57,672 nt of DNA from Proteobacteria bacterium HN_bin10 (GTDB lineage: Bacteria; Pseudomonadota; Alphaproteobacteria; Caulobacterales; Aquidulcibacteraceae): contig LWDN01000069.1 in the NCBI GenBank assembly GCA_002083515.1, forward strand, positions 195 to 57,866. Direction: 5' to 3'. Below are positions 23,177 to 33,519 of this stretch, in pieces. The notes below the pieces were generated by a model that saw only the letters and a list, made by a program, of their open reading frames with translations, was not told the DNA's origin and searched no databases. The position numbers and the translations under genes are program-made. Position 1 is the stretch's first letter, and each line of letters opens with the position of its first letter.

Positions 23177-23205
23177 TTGGGCCACGTAGCGGCGAAGCGC
23201 TATCT
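23177..23205 (+). promoter_or_regulatory. Candidate promoter of katG
   Basis: TTGGGC (23177-23182) and CTATCT (23200-23205) with a 17-base spacer lie 24 bases before the katG ATG. Just upstream, GCGCTCTATGG and GCGCTCTCTATGG, each followed by an ACTAG box, form an imperfect direct repeat (about 23116-23167) that could bind a peroxide-responsive regulator. Confidence 0.4.
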
Positions 23206-23229
23206 CCCGCCCGATAGGAGGACCTCCCC

Positions 23230-25395
<2,166 letters not shown>

Positions 25396-25418
25396 TTCTG
25401 CGCCTTCGTGAGCATTTC

Positions 25419-25450
25419 GGGCGGCGCTTCACGGCGCCGCCCTTTTCTTT
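25419..25450 (+). terminator. Rho-independent terminator of katG
   Basis: A perfect 9-bp stem, GGGCGGCGC (25419-25427) and GCGCCGCCC (25434-25442), is followed by TTTTCTTT. That T-tract is itself the left arm of the next hairpin, TTTTCTTTGGG/CCCAAAGAAAA (25443-25469). Confidence 0.88.
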
Positions 25451-25467
25451 GGGGCTGTCCCAAAGAA

Positions 25468-25495
25468 AAGGCGCGAACCTGGTGGTTCGCGCCTT
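25468..25495 (-). terminator. Terminator hairpin shared with the minus-strand small gene
   Basis: AAGGCGCGAACC (25468-25479) and GGTTCGCGCCTT (25484-25495) form a perfect 12-bp stem with a 4-base loop. On the minus strand it is followed by TTTTCTTTGG, so it can end the small gene at 25530-25622. It also backs up katG termination. Confidence 0.75.
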
Positions 25496-25529
25496 CCTTA
25501 ACTTGACCGTCGCAGGCGGGTTTGGGGGA

Positions 25530-25622
25530 TCAGGCGACGATCAAAGCAGCTTGATTCAGCGTGGCGAGCGCAACCGGGGCGAACAGAGCCAGCGCGGCGG
25601 CGATGCAGAGAAACTTAGACAT
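25530..25622 (-). CDS. Tiny exported or membrane peptide (30 aa)
   Basis: The ATG at 25622 has a fair RBS (GGGAGAG) and encodes MSKFLCIAAALALFAPVALA followed by about ten residues. The sequence is essentially a signal peptide with an AXA-like end and a very short tail. It lies between katG and the EF-hand gene and has its own downstream terminator. It may be a real small protein or a remnant of a gene; no family is recognised. Confidence 0.45.
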   Translation of the reverse strand: MSKFLCIAAALALFAPVALATLNQAALIVA

Positions 25623-25767
25623 GTGGCTCTCCCTTTGTTGGCGTTCGGGTTCGTCTGAACCTCTGATGCAGCCAAGGTAGCGTTTGGATGCAGCGGCCGC
25701 TGTGACCCGCGACACGCTGCGGGGGCTACCCGGCCGGGGCGGATGGAACCCCGGCCGGGCTCGAGCC

Positions 25768-26613
25768 TCAGCGCCGACGCGGAGGCTCGGGTGGAGCAGG
25801 GGGCGCCGGCGGTTCCGGCGGGCGTTCGAAGCGGACGCGGCCGTCGCCATTGGCGTCGCTGGCGTCGAAGAAGCGCAGGTGCTGATTGCGGAATTCTTCG
25901 AGGCTCAGCGCGCCGTCGCCATTGGCGTCGGCTTCTTCCGAGTTGGCGATCAGCATCATGAAGTGCGGCGCAATCGGAGGAACCGGCGGCACCGGCGGAA
26001 CCGGCGCAATGGCCATGACGCCGCCATCCTCATCGGTCCCTTCGCCGCCATGGCTGCGGATGATGACGATCTCGCGTCCGTCATCGCCGTGACGCTCGAC
26101 GCGCACCCGGCGCGCGGCTCTTTCGGCGTCGCGTTCGGCGCGTTCGGCCTGACGCGCCGCCCGTTCGGCTTCGCGCTCGGCGCGTTCGATGTGCTCTTCG
26201 GCCCGCTCCATGGCTTCTTCGATCTCGCGCTCGATCCGGGCTTCGGTCTCGGCGTCGAGAGCGTCGCCGGTTATGACGCGGACTTCGTTGTCGTCGCCAT
26301 CGCCGCGGCGGATCACGCGCACGTTGCGGCCGCCTTCGAGCACGCGAACATCGGGGCCGTCCACGCGCACGCGGATCTCGCGGCGATCCTGATCGTCGAG
26401 CCTGCCGTCATCGTTGCTGTCGAGGTCGGCGAAGATGCGCTCGAACGCGCTCGACGCTTCGGCGCGGGTGATCCAGCCGTCCTGGTCGGCGTCGAGATTG
26501 GCGGCGGAATGGCCGCCGCGAACGATGACGTGGCGGCTGGTGGAATGGGCGCTGGCGGCGGCCACCGTGAGGGCGGCGAGCGCGACGCCGAGGGCGACAG
26601 GCAATTTCATCAT
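25768..26613 (-). CDS. Exported EF-hand calcium-binding protein with charged helical core
   Basis: 281 residues with a signal peptide ending ASA-HS. Four EF-hand loops are visible: DADQDGWITRAE and DSNDDGRLDDQD near the N-terminus, and DANGDGALSLEE and DANGDGRVRFER near the C-terminus, in calmodulin-like pairs. Between them lies a long A/E/R-rich helical region (about 125-175, e.g. ERAEREAERAARQAERAERD), and then a proline stretch (PVPPVPPVPPIAP). The C-terminus is PPEPPAPPAPPEPPRRR. It should bind calcium in the periplasm. The charged helix resembles the one in the nearby sensor kinase. RBS: GAGGGGAATAC. Confidence 0.9.
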   Translation of the reverse strand: MMKLPVALGVALAALTVAAASAHSTSRHVIVRGGHSAANLDADQDGWITRAEASSAFERIFADLDSNDDGRLDDQDRREIRVRVDGPDVRVLEGGRNVRVIRRGDGDDNEVRVITGDALDAETEARIEREIEEAMERAEEHIERAEREAERAARQAERAERDAERAARRVRVERHGDDGREIVIIRSHGGEGTDEDGGVMAIAPVPPVPPVPPIAPHFMMLIANSEEADANGDGALSLEEFRNQHLRFFDASDANGDGRVRFERPPEPPAPPAPPEPPRRR

Positions 26614-26762
26614 GTATTCCCCTCTATCGCCCGGCTCGGGCGGAAGTGACGGCGCAGCTTATGAGCCGGCTTCTTTGCCCCAGTACGTCAGCGCTGAAAC
26701 ACTGCCGAAACAGAGGCCGCCTATCTGTGGCGCTCGGGGTCGAGGCCCGGGAGTGTCGGAAA

Positions 26763-27860
26763 ATGCTCAATAGATTTGCGGTCTTGGCCGTCGGGACAGC
26801 GCTGCTTGCGGGCCCCGCGATGGCGCAGGACGACGGCCCGCCCCGCCCTGATCTGCCCGATCTGGCGATCCATGCGCAGCAGAGCGACGCCCAGATCGGC
26901 GCCGCGCTCGATTCCTGGCTTGCGGACCTGCAGCGCGCCGATGTGCTCAATGGCGCGGTCTTGGTTGCACGGGACGGCCTGGAAATCTTCGCGCGCGCCT
27001 ATGGCCGCCGCGATGTGGCGACAAACGCCGCGCTTGGCGTTGACGACCGCTTTCCCATCGCCTCCATCGGCAAGGTGTTCACGCATGTTGCGATCGCGCA
27101 GCTCATGCAGCAGGGCCGGATCGCGCCGCAGACCACAATTGCCGAGATCATTCCCGACTATCCGAACGCTCTGTCGAGCGCCGCGACGGTGCAGCAATTG
27201 CTCGATCACGAGGCCGGGATCGCCGACATTTTCGGCCCCGCGTTTCGCGCGCTTCCCAAAGAGCAGTTGATCAACAATCACGCCTATTACGCATTCGTAG
27301 CGCAACAGCCGCCTATGTTCGCGCCGGGCGCGGGCAACGAATATTGCAACGGCTGCTATGTGGTGCTCGGCGAAATCATCGAACGCGTCAGCGGACAGCC
27401 TTACGAGCAATACGTGGCTGAGCATGTGTTCGCGCCGGCGGGCATGACCCGCAGCGGATTCTTGCGGAGCGATCAGCTTCCGGCGGATGTAGCGCGGTTC
27501 ACCGGACATCCGCGCGGGCCGGATGGCCCGGCTGAGGATGTGACGCGTTTCCACGGCGTGTCCGGCAGCGCGGCGGGGAACGCGTACGCGACGGTGCGCG
27601 ACATGCTTGCCTTCGACAACGCGCTGCGCGAGCACCGATTGGTCAACGCCGCGTTCACGGCGCAGGTGTTGCGGGGACAGCCGGAAACCGGCCGGGCGAC
27701 GGCGCGGATCGGCTTCGTCGGTGGCGGGCCGGGCGTCAACACGGTGGCCATCGGCAATGGCGCCTGGACGGTGATCGTGCTTACCAATCGCGAACCGCCG
27801 GCGGGCGAGACAATCGGCTCTACACTGTTTCCGCTGTTGGCGGGACCGAGGCCGCAATAA
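26763..27860 (+). CDS. Exported serine hydrolase of the beta-lactamase class C family
   Basis: 365 residues with a signal peptide ending AMA-QD. The penicillin-binding fold is shown by SIGKVFTHVAIAQLMQQGRI (SXXK nucleophile), LLDHEAGIADIFGPAF and EYCNGCYVVLGEIIERVSGQ (YXN motif). The C-terminal third-strand region lies near RIGFVGGGPGVNTVAIGNG. Family members include esterases, D-aminopeptidases and peptidases, not only lactamases, so the substrate is open. The ATG at 26763 is chosen for the signal. It ends one base before the response-regulator start, so it is probably the first gene of an operon with the two-component system. Confidence 0.88.
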   Translation: MLNRFAVLAVGTALLAGPAMAQDDGPPRPDLPDLAIHAQQSDAQIGAALDSWLADLQRADVLNGAVLVARDGLEIFARAYGRRDVATNAALGVDDRFPIASIGKVFTHVAIAQLMQQGRIAPQTTIAEIIPDYPNALSSAATVQQLLDHEAGIADIFGPAFRALPKEQLINNHAYYAFVAQQPPMFAPGAGNEYCNGCYVVLGEIIERVSGQPYEQYVAEHVFAPAGMTRSGFLRSDQLPADVARFTGHPRGPDGPAEDVTRFHGVSGSAAGNAYATVRDMLAFDNALREHRLVNAAFTAQVLRGQPETGRATARIGFVGGGPGVNTVAIGNGAWTVIVLTNREPPAGETIGSTLFPLLAGPRPQ

Positions 27861-27861
27861 G

Positions 27862-28581
27862 ATGGCGCTCATGAACGAAACCGCCCAACCGACCCGCGTG
27901 CTGATCGTCGATGACGACGCCGCCATCCGTGAAGGCCTGGTGGAAGTGTTCCAGCGCGCCGGCTTTGCCGCATCCGCCGCCGGCGACGTGCCGGCCATGG
28001 AAAGAGCGCTCAACGCCAAGGGCGCCGACCTGATCGTGCTCGACGTTATGATGCCGGGCGAGGATGGGCTGGCGGCGTGCAAGCGTCTCTCCGGCAAGGG
28101 CCGGCCCGCCATCATCATGCTCTCGGCGCTGGGCGACGATGCGGACCGCATCGTCGGTCTCGAGATCGGCGCCGACGATTACATGGCCAAGCCCTGCAAC
28201 CCGCGCGAACTGGTGGCGCGCGCCAAGGCGGTGCTGCGCCGGCGCGACAATCAGGGCGCGGCGCCGGGCGAGTCGGTGCGCTTCGCCGGCTTCCGCATCG
28301 ATATCGCGCGCCGCGAGCTGATCGATCCCGACGACGTGGTGATCCCGCTCTCCGCCGGCGAGTTCAAATTGCTCCGCGCCTTCGTCGAGCGCCCGCAGCG
28401 CGTGCTCTCGCGCGAACAATTGCTCGACTACGCCTTCGACAACGATGGCGACGTGTTCGACCGCGCTGTCGACGTGCAGGTCAGCCGCCTGCGCCGCAAG
28501 CTGGAGCGGCCCGGCGGAATTGAGATCATTCGCACGGTGCGCGGCGAGGGTTATCTCTTCGCAGTGAAGCCGACAGCCTGA
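27862..28581 (+). CDS. OmpR-family response regulator
   Basis: 239 residues. The receiver domain (about 10-125) has VLIVDDDAAIREG, the phospho-acceptor Asp61 in IVLDVMMPGEDG, and Lys in DYMAKPCNPRELVARAKAVL. The DNA-binding winged helix follows, with IPLSAGEFKLLRAFVERPQR, VDVQVSRLRRKLE and IIRTVRGEGYLF. It activates or represses genes on phosphorylation by the kinase encoded next (1-base overlap, TGATG). An alternative start 9 bases in (MNETAQ) is possible. Confidence 0.95.
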   Translation: MALMNETAQPTRVLIVDDDAAIREGLVEVFQRAGFAASAAGDVPAMERALNAKGADLIVLDVMMPGEDGLAACKRLSGKGRPAIIMLSALGDDADRIVGLEIGADDYMAKPCNPRELVARAKAVLRRRDNQGAAPGESVRFAGFRIDIARRELIDPDDVVIPLSAGEFKLLRAFVERPQRVLSREQLLDYAFDNDGDVFDRAVDVQVSRLRRKLERPGGIEIIRTVRGEGYLFAVKPTA

Positions 28582-30449
28582 TGCGCGAACGCCGCGGCCT
28601 CCCGATCGCAGCCTATCTCGGCATGCTGGCAGGGCTCTCGCTCGCCGCCGCCTTCGTGGCGACGCTGGCGATTGTGATCTTCCTGCCGCCGCGGCCGCCG
28701 GATGTCATGCGCACCGACATCGTCGCCGACAATTTCCAGGCCGGCTACGACCACATGATCGCGCTCGGGCGTACCATGAACGAGCGCGGCATGATCTGGG
28801 ACGTGCGCGCCGAGCCGCCGGAAGAAATCGACTCCCCCGCCATGCGCGCCACGCAAGAGCGCTTGGCGCAGGCGCTCGATCTGGACGCCGCGCAGGTCCG
28901 CATTCAGGCGGCCAATGTGGTGCAGAGCGACGTCTACGTGTTCCGCGTGCAGGACTTTGAGTCCTGGACCGAAGACACGGTCGAGGCCGCTGAGGAGGCC
29001 GAGCGAATCGTCGAGGAGGCGCAGCAGGCGCACGAAGCAGCGCTCGAGCGGGTCGAGGCCGCGCGCGAGCGCATCCGCGAGCTTGAGCAAGATCGGGCTC
29101 GGCTCGATGCGGAGAGTGCGATGGACGCCGCGCGCGAGCGCGAGCTCGATCGCCAGACGGCGCTCGCCGAAGCGATAGCGGAGCGCCAGGCGGCGGCGGC
29201 CGAACGCTTGGCGGAGCGGATCCGGCAGAGCATCCGCCTGCAGCATGGCGGCCGCGTCATCGTGCGCCGGCGCGAAGGCGGCGGGGAGAGTGTCGAGGTT
29301 CACACCATTCCCGCGTCCCCCGACGGCGAAGCGGTCACGGTTGTGGTGCCCGGTTTTGAGGTCGAGGCGCCATCGCCCGTTGCGAGCGTTGCGCCGCCAG
29401 CGCCCACGCCGCCGGTGGCCGCTGCGCCGCCGGCGCCCAATCCGACGCCCGCGCCGTCTACGCGGCCGATCGTCGTTCCCGCCCCGCCGGCGCCGCCGAT
29501 GTTCGCGCCGGCGCCTGCGGGCGTCGTGCTGATCTCCGGTTTCGAGATCGGCGCGCAGCTTCCGGACGGCCGTTGGCTGGTCATGAAGCAGGGGCGCAAC
29601 TGGGCCGAGCTTGGCTGGATCGCGCGCGCCGCCGGCATTATCGGCGGCACGCTGCTGCTGCTTTCGATTTTGGCGGTGTTGTTCGCGCGCTATCTCACCC
29701 GCCCGATCCGCAGCTTCGCCGACGCCGTCCAGGCCGTTGGCGTCAACCCGCAGAGCGAGCCTGTCGCTGAAGAGGGCCCGCGCGAGCTGCGCGGCGCGGC
29801 CCGCGCGGTGAACACGATGCAGGCGCGGCTGCGCGCTTTGATCGCCGATCGCACCAAGACGCTGGCGGCGGTCGCGCACGACATGCGCACGCCGCTGATG
29901 CGTTTGCGCTTGGCGGCCGAGAACGCGCCGCCCGAGCAACGCGACCGCATGGCCAAGGAGATCGGCGAAGTCGAAGCGTTGGTGGCGAGCTTCATCGCCT
30001 TCGCCCGCGACGATCCGGCGGAGGAGGCGCGGGTGCGCCTCGATCTCACGGCGCTGTTGCAGAGCATTGCCGACGATCACGCCGAACACGGGCGCAATGT
30101 CGTCTGCGAGAGCGGCGAGCGCGTGATCGTCACCGGCCAGTCGCTTGGGTTGAAGCGCTTGTTCGCCAACCTGGTCGAGAACGCGCTCAAATACGGCGCC
30201 GCAGCGCGGATCAAGGTTCAGTTGGAAGACGGCGCCGTGATCGTCGACGTCGAGGATGACGGCCCCGGCATTCCGGCGGACCAGCGCGAGAGCGTGTTCG
30301 AGCCGTTCGTGCGTCTCAACGAAGAGGGCACGCGCGGCGCCGGGTTGGGTTTGGCCGCGGCGCGCTCGATCGCCCGCGCGCACGGCGGCGACATCGCCAT
30401 TCTCGACGCCGAAACGGGCGCACGCTTGCGGGTGACGCTGCCGCTCTGA
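28581..30449 (+). CDS. Sensor histidine kinase with long coiled-coil and proline-rich periplasmic region
   Basis: 622 residues. TM1 spans about 9-35 and TM2 about 345-372, followed by a HAMP-like linker (YLTRPIRSFADAVQAVG). The H-box is AVAHDMRTPLMRL with His433. ATPase motifs are N LVENALKYG (about 535), G1 DDGPGIP, F FEPFVR and G2 GAGLGLAA. The periplasmic loop of about 310 residues is unusual: a short folded part (about 40-130), an E/A/R-rich coiled coil (about 132-223), VIVRRREGGG, and then a Pro/Ala linker (about 263-313). The kinase core is standard. The stimulus is unknown; the loop may bind another charged helix such as that of the EF-hand protein. Confidence 0.93.
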   Translation: MRERRGLPIAAYLGMLAGLSLAAAFVATLAIVIFLPPRPPDVMRTDIVADNFQAGYDHMIALGRTMNERGMIWDVRAEPPEEIDSPAMRATQERLAQALDLDAAQVRIQAANVVQSDVYVFRVQDFESWTEDTVEAAEEAERIVEEAQQAHEAALERVEAARERIRELEQDRARLDAESAMDAARERELDRQTALAEAIAERQAAAAERLAERIRQSIRLQHGGRVIVRRREGGGESVEVHTIPASPDGEAVTVVVPGFEVEAPSPVASVAPPAPTPPVAAAPPAPNPTPAPSTRPIVVPAPPAPPMFAPAPAGVVLISGFEIGAQLPDGRWLVMKQGRNWAELGWIARAAGIIGGTLLLLSILAVLFARYLTRPIRSFADAVQAVGVNPQSEPVAEEGPRELRGAARAVNTMQARLRALIADRTKTLAAVAHDMRTPLMRLRLAAENAPPEQRDRMAKEIGEVEALVASFIAFARDDPAEEARVRLDLTALLQSIADDHAEHGRNVVCESGERVIVTGQSLGLKRLFANLVENALKYGAAARIKVQLEDGAVIVDVEDDGPGIPADQRESVFEPFVRLNEEGTRGAGLGLAAARSIARAHGGDIAILDAETGARLRVTLPL

Positions 30450-30578
30450 AATTTCGCGCCTGGGGCGAGCGAATTGCCGGCAATACCCGCGCCGGACGCG
30501 CGCGGCTGCCGCTCCGGATTAACCAGGCCTAGGCTCTCGCGTCGCTCGCTGCGAAGCGAACGGCGGGGAGGATTTCTT

Positions 30579-33464
30579 ATGTCACGCCACCGTAAGCGTC
30601 TTTTGAGCACATCCATGCTGCGCCCGGTCATGTCGGCGCTGTTGCTGGGCGTCGTCGCCTTGAGCGCCACGCCCGCCTTCGCGCAAGACGCCCCGGAAGC
30701 GGCGGAAGAAGAGCCGATTGTCGTCACCGGCTCGCGCATCCGCTCGCCGCTGTCGCAGGACGAAGCGATCACCAATATCGGCCAGGACGACATCGCCCGC
30801 ACAGGCCTCTCATCGACGGCGGACATCCTTCAGCGCACGCCGATTTCCGGCGGCGGCCTCAACACGCGTTTCAACCAGTCGGGCAATTTCGGCAACCCGC
30901 CGGACGGCGGCGGCGTCGGCGCCGGCGCGGCGGAGATCGACCTGCGCTATCTCGGCACGCCGCGCACTCTGGTGTTGGTCGATGGCCTGCGCTGGGTGAA
31001 CGGCGCCTCCGCTTCGGGCGTGCCGGGCTCGGTCGACCTCAACACCATTCCCGCCGGCATGATCGATCGCATCGAGGTGTTGCAGCAGGGCGCGTCGTCG
31101 ATCTACGGCTCGGACGCCATCGCCGGCGTCGTCAACATCATCACCCGCGAAGAACAGGACGGTCTCAACGCCTCAGCGCAATATGGCGGCTACTTCGATT
31201 ACGGCGACGGCGTCACGCAAGAATACAACGTATCGTTCGGTCTCAATGAAGGCGGCACACATATCATCGTCGGCGCCGGCTATGTCGATCAGGACAATGT
31301 GCTGGCGGCGGATCGCGACGTCTCGCAATTCCCGCAACCCGGCGCCACCTCCTGCCTCGCCGGCGGCTGCAGCTCAGGCACGCCGCTGGGGCGCTTCATC
31401 CTGACCGACCCGAACACGCTGCAAGAGCTGGATGTGACGCTTGCAGCCGCTTTTCCGCCGGGCGGTTTCCCGACGTACAATCCGGCGCTGGCCAATGGCG
31501 GTCCGGACTTCGTGCCGTTCACCGCGCTGTCGCGCTTCAACTTCCAGCCGTTCAATTATGTGGTCACGCCGTCGGAGCGGCTGAGCCTGTTCGGCCAGTG
31601 GGTGCAAGAACTCGGCAACGACATGGAGTTCCGGCTGCGCGCGAGTTACGTCGAGCGTCAGTCGGCGAACCAAGCCGCGCCGCTGCCGCTGTTTGTCGGC
31701 CCCGACGCCGGCAACGGCAATCTGCTCGACACCGTCTCGATCGATGTCACCAACCCCTACAATCCGTTCGGCTTCACCCTTGGCCCGGGCACTTTGGTGT
31801 TCGTCGGACGCCGCTTGGTCGAAGCCGGTCCGCGCCACTACGAGCAGGAGGTCGATACCTTCAATCTCGCCGGCACGCTGCGCGGCAGCACATCGCTCTT
31901 CCGCAATCCTTGGGATTGGGACGTGAACGTGGTGTGGTCCGAGAACAACGCTGAGCAGACCTTCACCGGCAACGTCAACGCCCAGCGCGTCGTGCAGGCG
32001 CTCGGCCCGCTGGCCGCGTGCGCCGCGCCGTGCGTGCCGCTCAATATTTTCGGCGGCGCCGGCACCATCACGCCGGAAATGCTTGACTATATCGGCTTCA
32101 TCCAGCGCGACAGCTCCGAGCAGAAGCTGCTCGATTTCAGCGCCAACATCACCGGCGATCTGTTCAGCTTGCCGGCCGGTCCGGTGAGCGCCGCCTTCGG
32201 CATCGAGAACCGCCACACGGAGGGCAGATTCGATCCCGACCCGATCGTCGCAGCCGGCTTTTCGTCGGATATTCCCGCACAACCGGCGAGCGGCGAGATC
32301 GAAGTGCGCGAGGCCTATGCCGAGTTCCGCATCCCGTTGTTAGACGATGCGGCGTTCGCGCATGAGCTGACCGCATCGCTGGCGGCGCGCGTGTTCGACT
32401 ACTCGACCTCCGGCCAGGACTCGACGTTCCAGGCGGGGCTGCGCTGGCGTCCGATCGAGGACGTGCTGGTTCGCTTCAACTGGGGCGAGGGTTTCCGCGC
32501 TCCGTCGATCGGCGAATTGTTCGGCACTGCCTCGCGCTTCGACCAGGAAGTCGCCGATCCGTGCTCGGATTTCCTCGGCCTCAACGGCGGCCCAGTGGCG
32601 CCGGTGGCGGTGCAAAACAACTGCATCGCGGCGGGCGTGCCGGCGGACGGCTCCTACGTGCAGCTCAACCCGCAATTGCCGGTGATCACCAGCGGCAATC
32701 CGAGCCTGCAGCCGGAGTCGAGCGACGGCTACAATATCGGCGTGGTCTGGGAGCCTTCCTTCTGGGCCGACACCGCCTGGTCGCGCAATGTCTCGTTCGA
32801 GTTGAACTACTCGAACATCGAACTCGACGGCGCCATCAAGGCCCAGGACGGTCAGACGCTGCTCAACCGCTGCGCTCAGACCGGCGATGCGCTGGCCTGC
32901 GCCACCATCACGCGCACGCCGACGGGTACGGTGTCGGCGATCTCGAACCCGCTCATCAATATCGGCGGCATCGAGACCAGCGCCGTCGACTTCACAATCA
33001 ATTGGACCTCGCCGGAATGGTCGTTCGGCACCTTCGCGCTGCGCTCGTCGACCAACTTCCTGCTCGAATTCGACGAGCTGGTGCCAACCTCGGGCGGCAT
33101 CGTCGCCATTCCGCGCGAAGGCACCGAGCGCGGCAGCCCCGACCAGGCCTATCCGGAAGTGAAGTCCACACTGACGGTGGATTGGGACTGGCGCACGTTC
33201 GGCGCGACGGCGACAGCGCGCTACATTTCCGCAGTCGATGAGGTGGGCGCGGCCAACACGCTGGACTCGATCACCTATATCGATCTGCAGGCGCGCTGGT
33301 CGCCGGTCTCGTTCGACGACCGCATCACCATCGCGCTCGGCGTCAACAATGTGACCGACGAAGACCCGCCAGGCTGCTTTACCTGCGGTCTCAACAATTT
33401 CGACCCGACCACGTACGACCCGCCAGGACGCTTCGGCTACATCCGCTTCAGCTATCGGCAATAG
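30579..33464 (+). CDS. TonB-dependent outer-membrane receptor
   Basis: 961 residues. The ATG at 30579 has an excellent RBS (GGGGAGGA) and starts a signal peptide ending AFA-QD. The TonB box region is EEEPIVVTGSRIRSPL. The plug domain has RYLGTPRTLVLVDGLRWVNG and ASSIYGSDAIAGVVNIITRE. The beta-barrel includes RFNWGEGFRAPSIGELFG, NPSLQPESSDGYNIG and a C-terminal aromatic strand (FGYIRFSYRQ). It imports large substrates such as siderophores, sugars or peptides. It follows the two-component system by 130 bases and may be its target. A strong terminator follows. The ligand cannot be told. Confidence 0.96.
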   Translation: MSRHRKRLLSTSMLRPVMSALLLGVVALSATPAFAQDAPEAAEEEPIVVTGSRIRSPLSQDEAITNIGQDDIARTGLSSTADILQRTPISGGGLNTRFNQSGNFGNPPDGGGVGAGAAEIDLRYLGTPRTLVLVDGLRWVNGASASGVPGSVDLNTIPAGMIDRIEVLQQGASSIYGSDAIAGVVNIITREEQDGLNASAQYGGYFDYGDGVTQEYNVSFGLNEGGTHIIVGAGYVDQDNVLAADRDVSQFPQPGATSCLAGGCSSGTPLGRFILTDPNTLQELDVTLAAAFPPGGFPTYNPALANGGPDFVPFTALSRFNFQPFNYVVTPSERLSLFGQWVQELGNDMEFRLRASYVERQSANQAAPLPLFVGPDAGNGNLLDTVSIDVTNPYNPFGFTLGPGTLVFVGRRLVEAGPRHYEQEVDTFNLAGTLRGSTSLFRNPWDWDVNVVWSENNAEQTFTGNVNAQRVVQALGPLAACAAPCVPLNIFGGAGTITPEMLDYIGFIQRDSSEQKLLDFSANITGDLFSLPAGPVSAAFGIENRHTEGRFDPDPIVAAGFSSDIPAQPASGEIEVREAYAEFRIPLLDDAAFAHELTASLAARVFDYSTSGQDSTFQAGLRWRPIEDVLVRFNWGEGFRAPSIGELFGTASRFDQEVADPCSDFLGLNGGPVAPVAVQNNCIAAGVPADGSYVQLNPQLPVITSGNPSLQPESSDGYNIGVVWEPSFWADTAWSRNVSFELNYSNIELDGAIKAQDGQTLLNRCAQTGDALACATITRTPTGTVSAISNPLINIGGIETSAVDFTINWTSPEWSFGTFALRSSTNFLLEFDELVPTSGGIVAIPREGTERGSPDQAYPEVKSTLTVDWDWRTFGATATARYISAVDEVGAANTLDSITYIDLQARWSPVSFDDRITIALGVNNVTDEDPPGCFTCGLNNFDPTTYDPPGRFGYIRFSYRQ

Positions 33465-33484
33465 GGCGGGTTCGAACACTTCGC

Positions 33485-33519
33485 ACGGCGCCGGCGGGAG
33501 ACCGCCGGCGCCGTTGCTA
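33485..33519. terminator. Bidirectional terminator after the TonB receptor
   Basis: A perfect 13-bp stem, ACGGCGCCGGCGG (33485-33497) and CCGCCGGCGCCGT (33502-33514), with loop GAGA and a short T-containing tail. It lies between convergent genes. Confidence 0.8.

Noticed and set aside
28551..30383. 610-codon open frame antisense to the sensor kinase
   Set aside because: Arg-rich antisense shadow; the kinase motifs on the plus strand are complete.
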